From positions 21,009,631 through 21,073,630 of the forward strand of contig OY294070.1 of the NCBI GenBank assembly GCA_958510875.1: 64,000 nt of DNA, given 5' to 3'. Below the pieces are notes generated by a model. The model ran no database searches and had not been told where the DNA came from. It saw only the letters and a list, made by a program, of their open reading frames with translations. This DNA comes from Endomychus coccineus. Taxonomy: Eukaryota > Arthropoda > Insecta > Coleoptera > Endomychidae. How positions within the stretch are numbered: the stretch's first letter is position 1; every line of letters starts with the position of its first letter. The position numbers and the translations under genes were made by a program. Positions 32,406 to 44,928 of this stretch are shown one piece after another.

Positions 32406-34144
32406 TAGGTACTATTAAAAGATGAGTTGAGTACTTGGTTTGGTGAAAACACTATTTCTGTGAAGATTACGCACTTATTTTGAACATAAACTCATAGGTT
32501 CAAATCACGATCCATGAATCACCGTGATCTATGTTTGCTCTGGGAATAGTGCAACGCTCTGCTACGTTAAGATATAAATGTATAATACGCTTTTCAAATG
32601 CTATCGATAAATCGGCCATTTTCCAATGTGGTGGTCGATTAATCGATACAACTACTATGAGGAAGTATATTATTTGTTGTTATATTATCATTTTAGAATT
32701 TGGAATACTGCTATATAAAAGCGATCCACCGGACTTCAATTCGATGCAGATTACGCATTCCTCGAGTCACTCTCAGTAATATACAAAAGGGAGAGAACGT
32801 GGCAATAGGAAAGTGTTGTTTATTTTTCTCAATTTATCTTCAAATAAGGTTAGAAGTTACAGTTCTAGACTTTCATTTGTTGTTTTCAGAGTTTATCTCA
32901 GAGATAGCACGAAGTATATTCATCTTTTTTCATTTGTTTGTAAGAAATTAGCTGCAGATGCTAATGCAGTTGCTGAAATACGTATTCTGGCCACTAGATA
33001 TTACTTCAGTTTCGTGGTTTATTTTACGTTAATTTTATATCATTAAAGCTGCGTTAGGTCATACATTGAACATCATCCGTAACCAAATTCGAATTCCGTA
33101 TTCAAAAATTTGGTATTTATGGAATAGGTAGTGACTCAGTGACTTCATCGTCCAACTCATTCCACTAATGAGCTCATAAGAACAGCGAACAGCTGTCTGG
33201 AACTAATAGGCGTGTTGTTACTTACAATCTGGAGAAACAAAACTCTCCATATTGATTCTAACAATAACTTTTAAACTTACATAAAATAACTATTGAAAGT
33301 TCAATTTTCATTAATTTAATTAAAAAAAATAACTCCGTAGCTTCTTCAAACAAATATTACAAAGTACCTACTAACTCACTACAAAATACCTTAAACTTAA
33401 ATGATAATCTTAGCATAGATGGTTAGTAGAATTGTACCTAATTGAGTTTAACCCATCGAGGGATTAAACGATAAATAACTTTAATAACGGAGAATTGTTG
33501 AGTGTTTGTTGATCGTTTTATGCGATATCAGACTTTAATTAGTAATCTAGAGGTTCCAGCAAATTTAATTTATTACTTTTATCCCATTACTTTTGTCTGT
33601 ATGGGGACGAACTAAGAATTTCCTCATGGTAAATCCAGCCTGTCGTGAAAAACCTCTAAATAGATAACCATAGGTGATAGATGTTTCCCTCATCGCCCAG
33701 TGCAACACCACCACCACTACAAAGATGCTATGAAGTGGGCAACCCCATGTTTCAGTGTTAGGTCGATGCTTCCGATGCTTATCATTCACTCGTCTCTACG
33801 ACCAGTTCCTCTATGACTCCACAAACCAATTCAACACCTCCACGTACAGTTTGGCATTATAACTCAGCCGACTGAGACGGTCTTTGCATGTTTTCTCCGA
33901 ATCGAATGGAAATTTACATACCCCATACCAACAGATCACTATCATCTGGTGAACGATGGCGATGGTTCAATAAAATGTTCTAGGGCCGTCGCTTCAAAAC
34001 AAAACCGTTGTTGCCGCGGTAACTCATGTCTGGAGACCAGAACAAAACATGTTGCAGCCAGAAATGTGTGCAATGAAACAAGAAACGTTCCAAAAGAGGC
34101 ATAATTATATTATATATTTGTTGCCAAAATAAGATTAAAGCTTA

Positions 34145-35020
34145 TCTAATGCCCGAATGGAATGGACGTTCGTTTTGGACATTCGCCAAAGCAATTGGTA
34201 GCAATTTCACTTCCAGCTCATTCCCTCCTCTAACCAAAGATGATGGCACACTGGCTACTACACCACAAGAAAAAGCCAACCTTTTTGCTGGAATGTTTGC
34301 AGCCAATTCCACTTTGGGTCCTCGTGGGAAGGGCCCTCCTAATATTGCTGCCATCGATAGCCATATGCCTGAAATTGTCTTTCGTCAGCACACAATTAGG
34401 CGGATTATGCTTGATTTCAATACCAAGAAGTCTGTGGTGCCAGACTGAATTCCACCTGTCGTTCTCCAAGGAATATGCGCCTGAATTAACTTCAGTTTTC
34501 TGCAGGTTATCTACCCCTTCATACGAACTTGGTGTGTTTCCTTCCAGCTGGAAGTCAGCTAAAGTGCAACCAATTCCAAAAAAAGGAAAGAAGAGCCTTC
34601 CTAATTATTATAGACCCAGTGCACTATTATCTGTGATCTCTAAAGTGATGGAGAAAGCAATCAACATCGAACTCTTCAAATACCTAAAAAGCTACAAAAT
34701 CGTGAATGACCGGCAACATGGCTTTCGTCAGCAGAGAACAACAGGAGACCTGCTTGCCTACGTAACATATGTATGGCAGAAATCTATTGAAAAACATGAG
34801 GAATCTCTAGCTGTATCATTGGATATCTCCAAAGCATTTGATCTTGTCTGGCATCAAAGCCTTCTTGGGAAACTTCCGTCATATAGTTTCTCGCCTCAAC
34901 TTTGTCACTTACTATCGAGTTTTCTCTCAGATATATCATTCATGAAGATTGGAAAAGTCTCCACACGTTCTTTGGGTGCATCTTCTTCTCTTTCTTTCTA
35001 TCTTCACTCCGGATAGTCAT
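34145..35020 (+). pseudogene. LINE reverse transcriptase N-terminal half, frameshifted
   Basis: The first frame (34149-34448) encodes the pre-RT linker: FWTFAKAIGSNF, TTPQEKANLFAGMFAANS, FNTKKSVVPD. A stop at 34446 and a shift lead into the frame used to 35015: FPSSWKSAKVQPIPKKGK, NYYRPSALLSVISKVMEK, DRQHGFRQQRTTGDLLAYVT, and VSLDISKAFDLVWHQSLL with the first palm Asp. It stops before the YADD box. It belongs to the same family as the LINEs at 49.6 and 60 kb, which share the EKAI/NAINIE and TGDLLA blocks. Confidence 0.87.
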
Positions 35021-35368
35021 AACATATCACTTTATGTTGAATGGTATTTCGTTCGTATTTTCATTTTTCTAATATTCCATTTTTTATGCTGATTTTTTAC
35101 CACATTTGGCAGGTAGTGCGCTTCAATTACGGAAAAGGAGACTTAATTGATTATCACTTTGTTACTCATTTCTAACTCACTTATTGGTGATGCTATATTT
35201 TTGGGGTAAATTAGAATTTAGGTTTAGTTTCTAACTTGTAGAGCATTGTAAGCTGGTGAAGGTAAAGCTTTGCCAAAAATTTTAAACAATAAGCAATTTC
35301 AATGAACAATTACTCCCTATTAGTTCTGTATCTCGTCACATAGATTTTCATCCTCATTTCTCTTGCAG

Positions 35369-35750
35369 ATAAGCGGATTCACCGACGTGATTCCTGGAAA
35401 ATGTATATTGCGCGGTGGTTTGAGCCAGGAGTCCCCGAAATTCGGTCGGGGACCGAGCGTGCTGAGCTCGCCGATCGCCTTCATAGCTCTAGCGATGACG
35501 TTGATCCACAAACCTCAAACGTGGTCGCGACCTATAATCGACGAGATCATCAACAACGGCGAAGATTTGTACGTTCAAACTACCGAAACTCTAAGTTACA
35601 ACTACAACCCATGGGAGGACATCATGGATCCGTATCGCGTCGACAAAGACTTTCATATTGGTGTGATGAAAGCGAATTGCGAACTGAGAAATACGGGACA
35701 GGCTGGAATTATAGAAATAAGGGATCCGCAGGTCTTGAACTTGAGACAAG
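35369..35750 (+). CDS. Main gene exon 11: module 5 N-half
   Basis: Acceptor TCTCTTGCAG and donor G|GTGAGT; phase 0 in, phase 1 out, residues 1286-1412. It opens ISGFTDVIPGKCILRGGLSQ, keeping the ILRG signature and the Gln. The nucleophile column is Ser (SVLSSPIAFIALAM). The W...G..LY segment is TWSRPIIDEIINNGEDLY. The remainder is the variable insert with NYNPWEDIMDPYRVDKDF and ends in IEIRDPQVLNLRQG. A GC-rich exon with a very good reading frame. Confidence 0.9.
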
Positions 35751-36977
35751 GTGAGTCATCCATTCGAATATCAACGTAGAATTTGTCACCAAATTGGTTC
35801 GACTCACATTCAATATAATTTGCTCCTTTTTCTGATTTTCGTTGATATTGCTAAGAACCTACGAAATATTAGTGATTATTATTTTAGTGCCGATTGTTTG
35901 TAATATCATTGACATAGTGATAAATCAAGTGAATTATCAATACCATCCTTCCAATTACTGAAATACTGAAACTAAAGTCACGCAGAAGAGGGCAAAATAT
36001 CCCTAATACATTTATTCATCCAAAACACAGGTAGAGCGAGCAAAGCAGCGTAGGCGTGAGTGGATAGCGGGGTAAATGAGCAGTCCGAATGTGCAGAACG
36101 GCGAAACGGCTGGGCCCTGCGAGTCGATGTTCACGGCGGAGCACCATCGATAAGGGAAGTTATGTTCCGGTGGGGCTCATAGTCGTCGGCTATGGGTAGG
36201 GGTAAAAAAGAAAGCTCAAGAGGCACTGATGCGATAGTGGGCATTCTGGTTTCGTAACCTGACAACAAAAAGCGTCGAAGAACAATGCGATGGTGGGCGA
36301 TCAGGTACTTTAGCCTGGAGAGGGGCTACAACAGAAAGCAAAGTACACTCAATAATAAAGCTAGTACAGTAACCCAGACAGGGGATATGCAAATGATTTT
36401 TATACACAAAACAGGGGATGAAATTGTCGATATTGCCTGTGATTGGTCAGACCGAAAGCACTATACTTATGGAGTGAAGGAGGAACTTGCTATGTATTGC
36501 GAGAATTCTGAAAACAAGCCTCCAGCTCCGTTGTGCGCCAATTAGAATTCTCAGGGAAGCCGCGACCTGCGCATAAGTTCTGTTTCCGGTCGACTATGGA
36601 AGATATCATCAACTTTCGCGGGGAAAACTTCTCTTCGGTAATTGTTAGTGGAATTATACACAAAACCACAAAGATCAGTTCTGGGGGTGCTGCCCAACCA
36701 AAAAAAACCACCCCCTTGGTGAAAAAAAGCCTTATTTTACTGATAACTTGTTAACCAATGAAGATATAAAAATAATTGCTCATTATAAAACGAAAGGTCC
36801 TCTTATATTAATTTTCTCTAAGTTGTTTAATATTTTACTTTCAACTGACTTATGAAGAATCTCAAAATTATCTTTGAAATGATGATCAGTTTTTTGATAT
36901 GGTTTACAACTTTTGAATCTCCTTTGTTTGAATTAAAATGTGTATTCATATACGGAAATAATTTTGCTTTGTTTCAG
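35751..36977. other. Intron 11
   Basis: A GC-richer block at about 36020-36560 stands out from the AT-rich surround, as repeats often do, but I cannot name it. Ends TTTGTTTCAG. Confidence 0.5.
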
Positions 36978-37381
36978 GTTTAGAGAAATTTTTCGAGGAA
37001 AACACTCACGGTATTCTGTTATCTCATCACTTCGCGTTGGCCGTCTGGGAAGAAATGGACGATAACAAACCGGTGATCTACATGTTCGATCCGAATCCCA
37101 GGGGACCTACTGGTCTTCCGTCTCCTCAGGGTACCGCCTGCCTGGTAACGTTCGCGACTCCGAGAATCGCCTACGAGCACATCCTTTCCTGTCTGACGGA
37201 TCCGGAAGAGCGTAAACAGGAGTTCGTCATCATCCCGGTGGAATTTGTCGTGGGACCGTATCATACCAAGGGATGGAAATGCAAGCCACCTCCTAAGCCG
37301 AAATGCGACAAGAATAAGAATATGGCGAAAGAACTGGCCTACCGTAAGTTGATGGAGGAACAGAAGCATACCAAGAGGAAG
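36978..37381 (+). CDS. Main gene exon 12: module 5 C-half
   Basis: Acceptor TTTGTTTCAG and donor AAG|GTGAGC; phase 1 in, phase 0 out, residues 1413-1547. Core: LEKFFEENTHGILLSHHFAL, AVWEEMDDNKPVIYMFDPNPR, so the Asp is kept and the His is Asn. Closing strand GTACLVTFATPRIAYEHIL, then EFVIIPVEFVV. The exon ends in a basic Cys/Lys/Pro linker (KCKPPPKPKCDKNKN) and a charged helix that continues into exon 13. Confidence 0.9.
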
Positions 37382-37419
37382 GTGAGCAATAAATATTCTC
37401 CTTAATATGTTACACTGGA

Positions 37420-37575
37420 TAGCCTACACATCGCTAGTCAGGAAAAAATGGGAAAAATTTTCAATTAGCTAATGGAATGTCTTTTATAACAAATGGAATA
37501 TCTCGGGCTCTTTTAATCCATAGTTTCTGAAATTTAATATCAGGGGTTTTTGGTCTTCTGAACCCGAATCTGAAG
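37420..37575. repeat. Dispersed repeat, copy B
   Basis: Same orientation partner of 10440-10625. Confidence 0.7.
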
Positions 37576-37614
37576 TCGGAAAATGGAAAATCCGGCCCGT
37601 TTGCTGGAAACCCG

Positions 37615-38150
37615 TCCCTGTCCTCGTCCAACGAGTCTAATTATATGTTTTCGTGGTTGCTGAATATTATTTTATGTTCATAAAATCAAAACCGATGGAA
37701 GTTTTCCGGAAAACTGCGGAAAATGAAAATTGACCATTTCTACACGACAAACCTTAATTATTTTGTTTTTCGAAAAATTTTAGGTAGTGTTATTGGAATA
37801 ATAAAGTACCGTGATGGTTCTCGGTACAAATTTCACTAAAAGAAGGAAAATTGGTGGAAAATTGCGTAGTTTTCCTTCATATTCTCTCTGTCCTCGTCCA
37901 ACGTGTCTAATTATATGTTTTCGTGGTTGCTGAGTATTATTTTATGATCATGAAATCAAAACCGACGATAGTTTTCCGGAAAACTCCGCAAAATGAAAAT
38001 TTACTATTTCTACACGATAAACTTTAATTATCTTGTTTTTCGAAAAATTTTAGAAATAAAGTACCGTGATGGTTCTCGGTACAAATTTCACTAAAAGAAG
38101 GAAAATTGGTGGAAAATTGCGTTGTTTTCCTTCATATTCCTGTCTCGATC
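37615..38150. repeat. Two tandem copies of a 270-bp repeat
   Basis: TCCTCGTCCAACG at 37621 recurs at 37891, with the whole unit conserved (TTTTCGTGGTTGCTGA, AGTACCGTGATGGTTCTCGG, AAAAGAAGGAAAATTGGTGG). A third, decayed start occurs at about 38150. Confidence 0.85.
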
Positions 38151-38978
38151 CTCGCCCATCGAGTATGATATGTTATAAAGCGAGAACATATTGTATTGTT
38201 GGCTTCAAAATAGCGGTCGATAGTACTATCCTATCCAAACTAAAAATAACGATTCTGTTAATAATAAAATTACTTCTCGTCTCTTATTCACACGCTTCTT
38301 CCAAATTGGCATTGGCAATTGATGGACATAGAATGCGGCGATCTCATGGAAGCTTATCAACAACGTTACGGTCTATGTCATACCCTTAACTGAATATTGT
38401 AATTTTTCGAACTTGAGTGACATCCAAATAGCCAAATAGTTAATGTACTTCAAATTTTATAAATTAATATGGTGAGTTTATGGTCATGTTCTATGAACTA
38501 GAATCAAGTCCACAGATCTTGCTGGATTAGTAGAGAACACCACAAAGTTTTCAGTTTGTGTTCAACCGATATGAAATGACAGCTGTCATGGATTAAAAAA
38601 GAAATTTGTCGTTTGGTATAATCAAAATTAAAATGTCGCGTTTAAGATCTTCAAAATGTTTGGATATGATAGCTACATTGCAACAGCACGAAACTGTCAA
38701 GCAAATAAAAAAAGTGAGTTTTTTCAATGTCTTGTTCTAATATTTAGACTTAGATTAACGCGATCTAGCTTAATACAGTAAAACTCCGCAATTCGGCCAT
38801 CCGTCGCATCTTCTATAATAAGGAACTTCTTAATAGCTATATACCGGTTGAAAACGGTCACGGTCACTTTCAACAACCACCTTTTGACGAAATCTTGAAG
38901 AATTTCCACTCTTAATATCGGTCGGCCGTAAACCTTCTCGACGCCGACGGTCAACCGATCTGACCCTCGTTTCTGAGA

Positions 38979-38986
38979 ATGGTTGT
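38979..38986. repeat. Left target-site duplication ATGGTTGT
   Basis: Identical to 42962-42969, directly flanking the foldback element. Confidence 0.85.
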
Positions 38987-39535
38987 GGTAATTATTCTGA
39001 TAAGGGTTTGAACTCCGATTTTGACGAAAATTTTTTTACAAAGTACTTACATGTTCCTTATGTAGAATTGAAAAAGAAAATTCTCCGTAAAAGTGTATTT
39101 TTCCCAAAAAAAAAAATTATTTGTCCCAAATCAGGACATATTCAGTCACGTATTTCTCCTATATATATAGTCACAATTTGCACGATATTGTTATTTTTAG
39201 CAACCTATAGCATTGTTTTCGTAAAGAAATGCTAATTAGAGGTACAACAATATTCAGAAACCGTATTATTCGTGAAATAAAATTGTAAACAGTAACCGCC
39301 ATTTACTTGCATTTTAAGAAATGACGTTACGTCGGAACTAGATTCTCTTGATACCAAAAATGCTCAAACCATAGAATCGTATATTTCATTGGCCACAAAC
39401 TATCAACGTTTTATTATATTGTCTATGGTAAAAATCTTGCATTATATTTTTGAGGATTGTAGCTTATCGCTCCAAGCGGCAATGTTATCGCAGGTTAGTT
39501 TGTTAAATTGATATATTCTAATCCTGTCGGTAGAA
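38987..39535 (+). repeat. Left long terminal inverted repeat
   Basis: Pairs with 42422-42961; landmarks are GTTTGAACTCCGATTTTGAC, GTTACGTCGGAACTAGATTC and GATTGTAGCTTATCGC. Confidence 0.9.
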
Positions 39536-39959
39536 AGCTCCAAGCGGCAATGTTATCGCAGGTTAGTTTGTTAAATTGATATATATTTTTGGGAATATAA
39601 GCCTAGTACAGGTTATTTCAAAGTTAATGCGACCGCAGTTAAACCCATTTCAGAAACTTTCGATTCTAGTCATGTTGGTAGAAAATTCCAAGCGGCAATG
39701 TTATCGTAGGTTAGTTTGTTAACTTGATATGTATTTTTAGAAGTTATTTTTCCTGCCCTTTTACACATTCTTAAAATATATTTCAGGTCGCTGTTGTAGA
39801 TTAGTAGGTTATTTTAGGATTTAGGGGGAACGAATGTATCAGTAGAACTACAGAACGTGCTATTTGATTTCTATAGTTCTTGGTACACTCCCAAGCAAAA
39901 TCAACAGTATATTAACTGTTTGAACGTGATTTTGGAATTAACAATTACAGAAATAAACT

Positions 39960-42420
39960 TTGAAGTAACCTGTACTAGGCTTATATTCCCAAAAATATAT
40001 ATCAATTTAACAAACTAACCTGCGATAACATTGCCGCCTGGAGGTTTCTACCAACATGTCCAGAATCGAAAGTTTCTGAAAGGGGTTTAACTGCTGTCGC
40101 ATTAACTTTGAAATAACCTGTAGTAGGCTTATATTCCCAAAAATATATATCAATTTAACAAACTAACCTGCGATAACATTGCCGCCTGGAGGTTTCTACC
40201 AACATGTCCAGAATCGAAAGTTTCTGAAAGGGGTTTAACTGCTGTCGCATTAACTTTGAAATAACCTGTAGTAGGCTTATATTCCCAAAAATATATATCA
40301 ATTTAACAAACTAACCTGCGATAACATTGCCGCCTGGAGGTTTCTACCAACATGTCTAGAATCGAAAGTTTCTGAAAGGGGTTTAACTGCTGTCGCATTA
40401 ACTTTGAAATAACCTGTACTAGGCTTATATTCCCAAAAATATATATCAATTTAACAAACTAACCTGCGATAACATTGCCGCCTGGAGGTTTCTACCAACA
40501 TGTCCAGAATCGAAAGTTTCTGAAAGGGGTTTAACTGCTGTCGCATTAACTTTGAAATAACCTGTAGTAGGCTTATATTCCCAAAAATATATATCAATTT
40601 AACAAACTAACCTGCGATAACATTGCTGCCTGGAGGTTTCTACCAACATGTCCAGAATCGAACGTTTCTGAAAGGGGTTTAACTGCTGTCGCATTAACTT
40701 TGAAATAACCTGTAGTAGGCTTATATTCCCAAAAATATATATCAATTTAAGAAACTAACCTGCGATAACATTGCCGCCTGGAGGTTTCTACCAACATGTC
40801 TAGAATCGAAAGTTTTTGAAAGGGGTTTAACTGCTGTCGCATTAACTTTGAAATAACCTGTAGTAGGCTTATATTCCCAAAAATATATGTCAATTTAACA
40901 AACTAACCTGCGATAACATTGCCGCCTGGAGGTTTCTACCAACATGTCTAGAATCGAAAGTTTCTGAAAGGGGTTTAACTGCTGTCGCATTAACTTTGAA
41001 ATAACCTGTAGTAGGCTTATATTCCCAAAAATATATATTAATTTAACAAACTAACCTGCGATAACATTGCCGCCTGGAGGTTTCTACCAACATGTCTAGA
41101 ATCGAAAGTTTCTGAAAGGGGTTTAACTGCTGTCGCATTAACTTTGAAATAACCTGTACTAGGCTTATATTCCCAAAAATATATATCAATTTAACAAACT
41201 AACCTGCGATAACATTGCCGCCTGGAGGTTTCTACCAACATGTCTAGAATCGAAAGTTTCTGAAAGGGGTTTAACTGCTGTCGCATTAACTTTGAAATAA
41301 CCTGTACTAGGCTTATATTCCCAAAAATATATATCAATTTAACAAACTAACCTGCGATAACATTGCCGCCTGGAGGTTTCTACCAACATGTCTAGAATCG
41401 AAAGTTTCTGAAAGGGGTTTAACTGCTGTCGCATTAACTTTGAAATAACCTGTACTAGGCTTATATTCCCAAAAATATATATCAATTTAACAAACTAACC
41501 TGCGATAACATTGCCGCCTGGAGGTTTCTGCCAACATGTCTAGAATCGAAAGTTTCTGAAAGGGGTTTAACTGCTGTCGCATTAACTTTGAAATAACCTG
41601 TACTAGGCTTATATTCCCAAAAATATATATCAATTTAACAAACTAACCTGCGATAACATTGCCGCCTGGAGGTTTCTACCAACATGTCTAGAATCGAAAG
41701 TTTCTGAAAGGGGTTTAACTGCTGTCGCATTAACTTTGAAATAACCTGTACTAGGCTTATATTCCCAAAAATATATATCAATTTAACAAACTAACCTGCG
41801 ATAACATTGCCGCCTGGAGGTTTCTACCAACATGTCTAGAATCGAAAGTTTCTGAAAGGGGTTTAACTGCTGTCGCATTAACTTTGAAATAACCTGTACT
41901 AGGCTTATATTCCCAAAAATATATATCAATTTAACAAACTAACCTGCGATAACATTGCCGCCTGGAGGTTTCTACCAACATGTCTAGAATCGAAAGTTTC
42001 TGAAAGGGGTTTAACTGCTGTCGCATTAACTTTGAAATAACCTGTACTAGGCTTATATTCCCAAAAATATATATCAATTTAACAAACTAACCTGCGATAA
42101 CATTGCCGCCTGGAGGTTTCTACCAACATGTCTAGAATCGAAAGTTTCTGAAAGGGGTTTAACTGCTGTCGCATTAACTTTGAAATAACCTGTACTAGGC
42201 TTATATTCCCAAAAATATATATCAATTTAACAAACTAACCTGCGATAACATTGCCGCCTGTAGGTTTCTACCAACATGTCTAGAATCGAAAGTTTCTGAA
42301 AGGGGTTTAACTGCTGTCGCATTAACTTTGAAATAACCTGTACTAGGCTTATATTCCCAAAAATATATATCAATTTAACAAACTAACCTGCGATAACATT
42401 GCCGCGTGGAGCTTTCTACC
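39960..42420. repeat. Tandem array, about 17 copies of a 148-bp unit
   Basis: The marker GCCGCCTGG recurs exactly every 148 bp from 40033 to 42253, with a decayed copy at 42401. Units differ by few substitutions (for example GTAGTAGG versus GTACTAGG, TGTCCAG versus TGTCTAG), which divide the array into blocks and point to recent segmental expansion. Confidence 0.95.
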
Positions 42421-42421
42421 G

Positions 42422-42961
42422 ACAGGATTAGAATATATCAATTTAACAAACTAACCTGCGATAACATTGCCGCTTGGAGCGATAAGCTACAATTCTCAAA
42501 AATATAATGCAAGATTTTTACCATAGACTATATAATAAAACGTTGATAGTTTGTGGCCAATGAAATATACGATTCTATGGTTTGAGCATTTTTGGTATCA
42601 AGAGAATCTAGTTCCGACGTAACGTCATTTCTTAAAATGCAAGTAAATGGCGGTTACTGTTTACAATTTTATTTCACGAATAATACGGTTTCTGAATATT
42701 GTTGTACCTCTAATTAGCATTTATTTACGAAAACAATGCTATAGGTTGCTAAAAATAACAATATCTTACAAATTGTGACTATATATATAGGAGAAATACG
42801 TGACTGAATATTCCTGATTTGGGACAAATAATTTTTTTTTTTGGGAAAAATACACTTTTGCGGAGAATTTTCTTTTTCAATTCTACATAAGGAACATGTA
42901 AGTACTTTGTAAAAAAATGTTCGTCAAAATCGGAGTTCAAACCCTTATCTGAATAATTACC
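42422..42961 (-). repeat. Right long terminal inverted repeat
   Basis: Inverse of 38987-39535. Confidence 0.9.
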
Positions 42962-42969
42962 ATGGTTGT
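42962..42969. repeat. Right target-site duplication ATGGTTGT
   Basis: Identical to 38979-38986. Confidence 0.85.
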
Positions 42970-43129
42970 AAGCAATACTCAATTGGGGTCTGGCCTGGCT
43001 GTGTTTGTAGTTGGAAATTTCCGGGTATAGTAATCGAATTTATAATGCTAGACCTAAAATTAATGACCAAAAAATTATTTTGTTATATTTGTAAACGTTT
43101 GTTTCTTATAGAAAAATGTTAAATTATCG

Positions 43130-43790
43130 ATGAAAGTGAAAAGTACGGTACCTGTGCGCGAGAAAGTTGACGGACAAGCTTAGTGTTGGAAGAACACAAG
43201 TGACGGTGATACCAGCCTACAAGTTACAGATTGAGAAATACGTTTGTCATCTCATAACTTACTGACTTCATCGCCCCCCTCGAAAGTTGACTAGTTCACC
43301 CATCCTTCAGCGCTGCGCTTTCAATCCGTGACTCTCTTGTCGGCCGTAAGATGGCCGATGACCAGTCACACCTCAATCCTTCACTCCCTTGTCGGCCGCG
43401 AGATGGCTCCGGGGGGGCCGCTTTGTTACAAGTCGCCATGACCCCTCGATCCGTCTTTGATGAACAGAACCGTGAAATCAAGCATTGGTATGCATTGCTA
43501 GCTTCGCCCTAGATCTTCATCTCATAAGCTTTCTGCAGTAGCCCCTTACCCTGGCAAAAAAACACTTGTTCGCTTCTTCGCTACGAGCTTCTGTGAACTC
43601 ACTCGCTACCCTGGCGAGGTTTCAGTAGCTACCTCCTTCATCTCATCGTCGCCTTCATGTACTGTACCCCATGTCCTGGTTACGGTACTAGATCGCTTCT
43701 TTGCTTCATCAGCCGGAGGCTATGCTCCCATAAGGACGTAATTTCGCTGATTAGTGCTTCGCCCTATTTGCCTAACATAATTTTTTATTT
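43130..43790. other. GC- and CT-rich block of unknown origin
   Basis: Much richer in C and G than the surround, with a local duplication (CTTGTCGGCCGYRAGATGGC at about 43337 and 43389) and repeated TACCCTGGC. No ORF or tRNA-like structure was recognised. Confidence 0.5.
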
Positions 43791-43811
43791 ATAAAAAAAA
43801 AATTAAGCCTT

Positions 43812-44928
43812 CAAAATGGGTTCTAGAAGCTTTTTTGGGTCGCTGAACACGAATCCGAGGTCATTGTACCGGAAAACTCATTCAATGTGCGGAAAATCAG
43901 GGAAATTTCGTAATTTTCATAGAAAATGCCCATTTTTCTTCATAGTTTTATACATAAAAGATGTTGGCAATCGCGTATTTCGATGCATAGTAGACCAACA
44001 GCAGGAAAATTTGCAGAAAATTATGGAAAACCTGAAAAGAAAATCTTTCCATGTCATTGAAATTATCGTGTGATAAGTCGCTGTGGATGTTTTTGTGGTC
44101 GCTGATCATGAATTTGTTAATTAAAAAGTTGAAAAATACTATTTTCCGGAAAAATGAAGAAATTTTTCTATGAATTTTTCTTTTTTTTTATGTAATATTT
44201 TGAGCGTCATGTTGATTAGCATTTGTGTTTTTGATGTGCACGTTGAATTACAAAAATTGAAAAATTATTTGGATAAAAAACAATTCTTTGAAAATTCCGG
44301 AAAAATGAAGGAAAATTTAAAAAGTACAAGCATTTTCCCAAAATTTATACAAGTTTGTAACTGTTTATTTAAAGCTACAATATTGAAATATGATTTTCAA
44401 AAAAATATAAATTCTACAATTTATTATAATAACATTGTTTAAAATAAATTCTGTAATTAATATACTTATTTATAATTTAATTATTCATTATATAAAATTT
44501 CAATAATATTCATAATCTGATTAATTAATCTGTATGTGTTTTACTTCCCCCAAAAATTTAAAATTTTCTTAGTTTTTCCGGAAAATCATATTTTTCAACT
44601 TTTTAATTATCAAATTTGTAATCAGCGACCACAAAAACCCCTATAGCGACTTATCACACGATAATTTCAATGACGTGGGAAGATTTTCGTTTCAGGTTTT
44701 CCGCAAATTTTCCTGCTTTTGGTCTACTTTGCATCGAAATATACGACTGCCAACATCTTTTATGTATAAAACTATAATCGCGAGTAGAATGAGCAATTTT
44801 GAATGGAAATGGCGAAATTTTCCTGATGTTATTTATGCCCATTGAATGAGTTTTCCGGGAAATTGACTTCGCAATCGTGTTCAGCGATCCAAGAAACCTC
44901 CTACAACCCATTTTGGAGATAAACTTTT
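43812..44928. mobile_element. 1.1-kb foldback MITE
   Basis: Arms at about 43812-44165 and 44570-44928 are inverted copies. Shared blocks are CAAAATGGGTTSTAG, TGGRTCGCTGAACACGA, CATTCAATG, TTTATACATAAAAGATG, TGACATGGAAAGATTTTC-like and CACACGATAATTTCAATGAC. The AT-rich centre is non-coding. Confidence 0.85.

Larger units (their letters stand above)
28449..35368. other. Intron 10 (6.9 kb), transposon-rich
   Basis: It contains a LINE 3' end, a Penelope relic, two LINE reverse-transcriptase relics and a dispersed repeat (all listed). The stretch 31994-34144 otherwise shows nothing I can name; 33150-33225 shares CAGCTGTCTGGAACTA with 15830-15850, pointing to another diverged repeat. Confidence 0.6.
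38987..42961. mobile_element. 3975-bp foldback element with 148-bp repeat array
   Basis: Termini are GGTAATTATTC at 38987 and its inverse ending at 42961, with an exact 8-bp duplication outside. The unique parts of the arms (about 38987-39535 and 42422-42961) are near-identical inverted copies. Inversion continues inward to about 39740, because the left arm carries inverted repeat-unit sequence. The interior is a tandem array. No transposase is encoded. The 8-bp duplication fits hAT or P superfamilies; long arms with tandem repeats recall P-superfamily foldbacks such as Galileo. This is an inference. Confidence 0.92.

Noticed and set aside
38770..38970. CAGTAAAACTCCGC end as a pogo/Tigger terminus
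   Set aside because: Only one end is visible and no transposase pieces accompany it; left as unproven.
42779..42982. ORF in the right arm of the foldback (and its twin at 39008-39235)
   Set aside because: Both are the same terminal repeat read in the two arms; no protein features.
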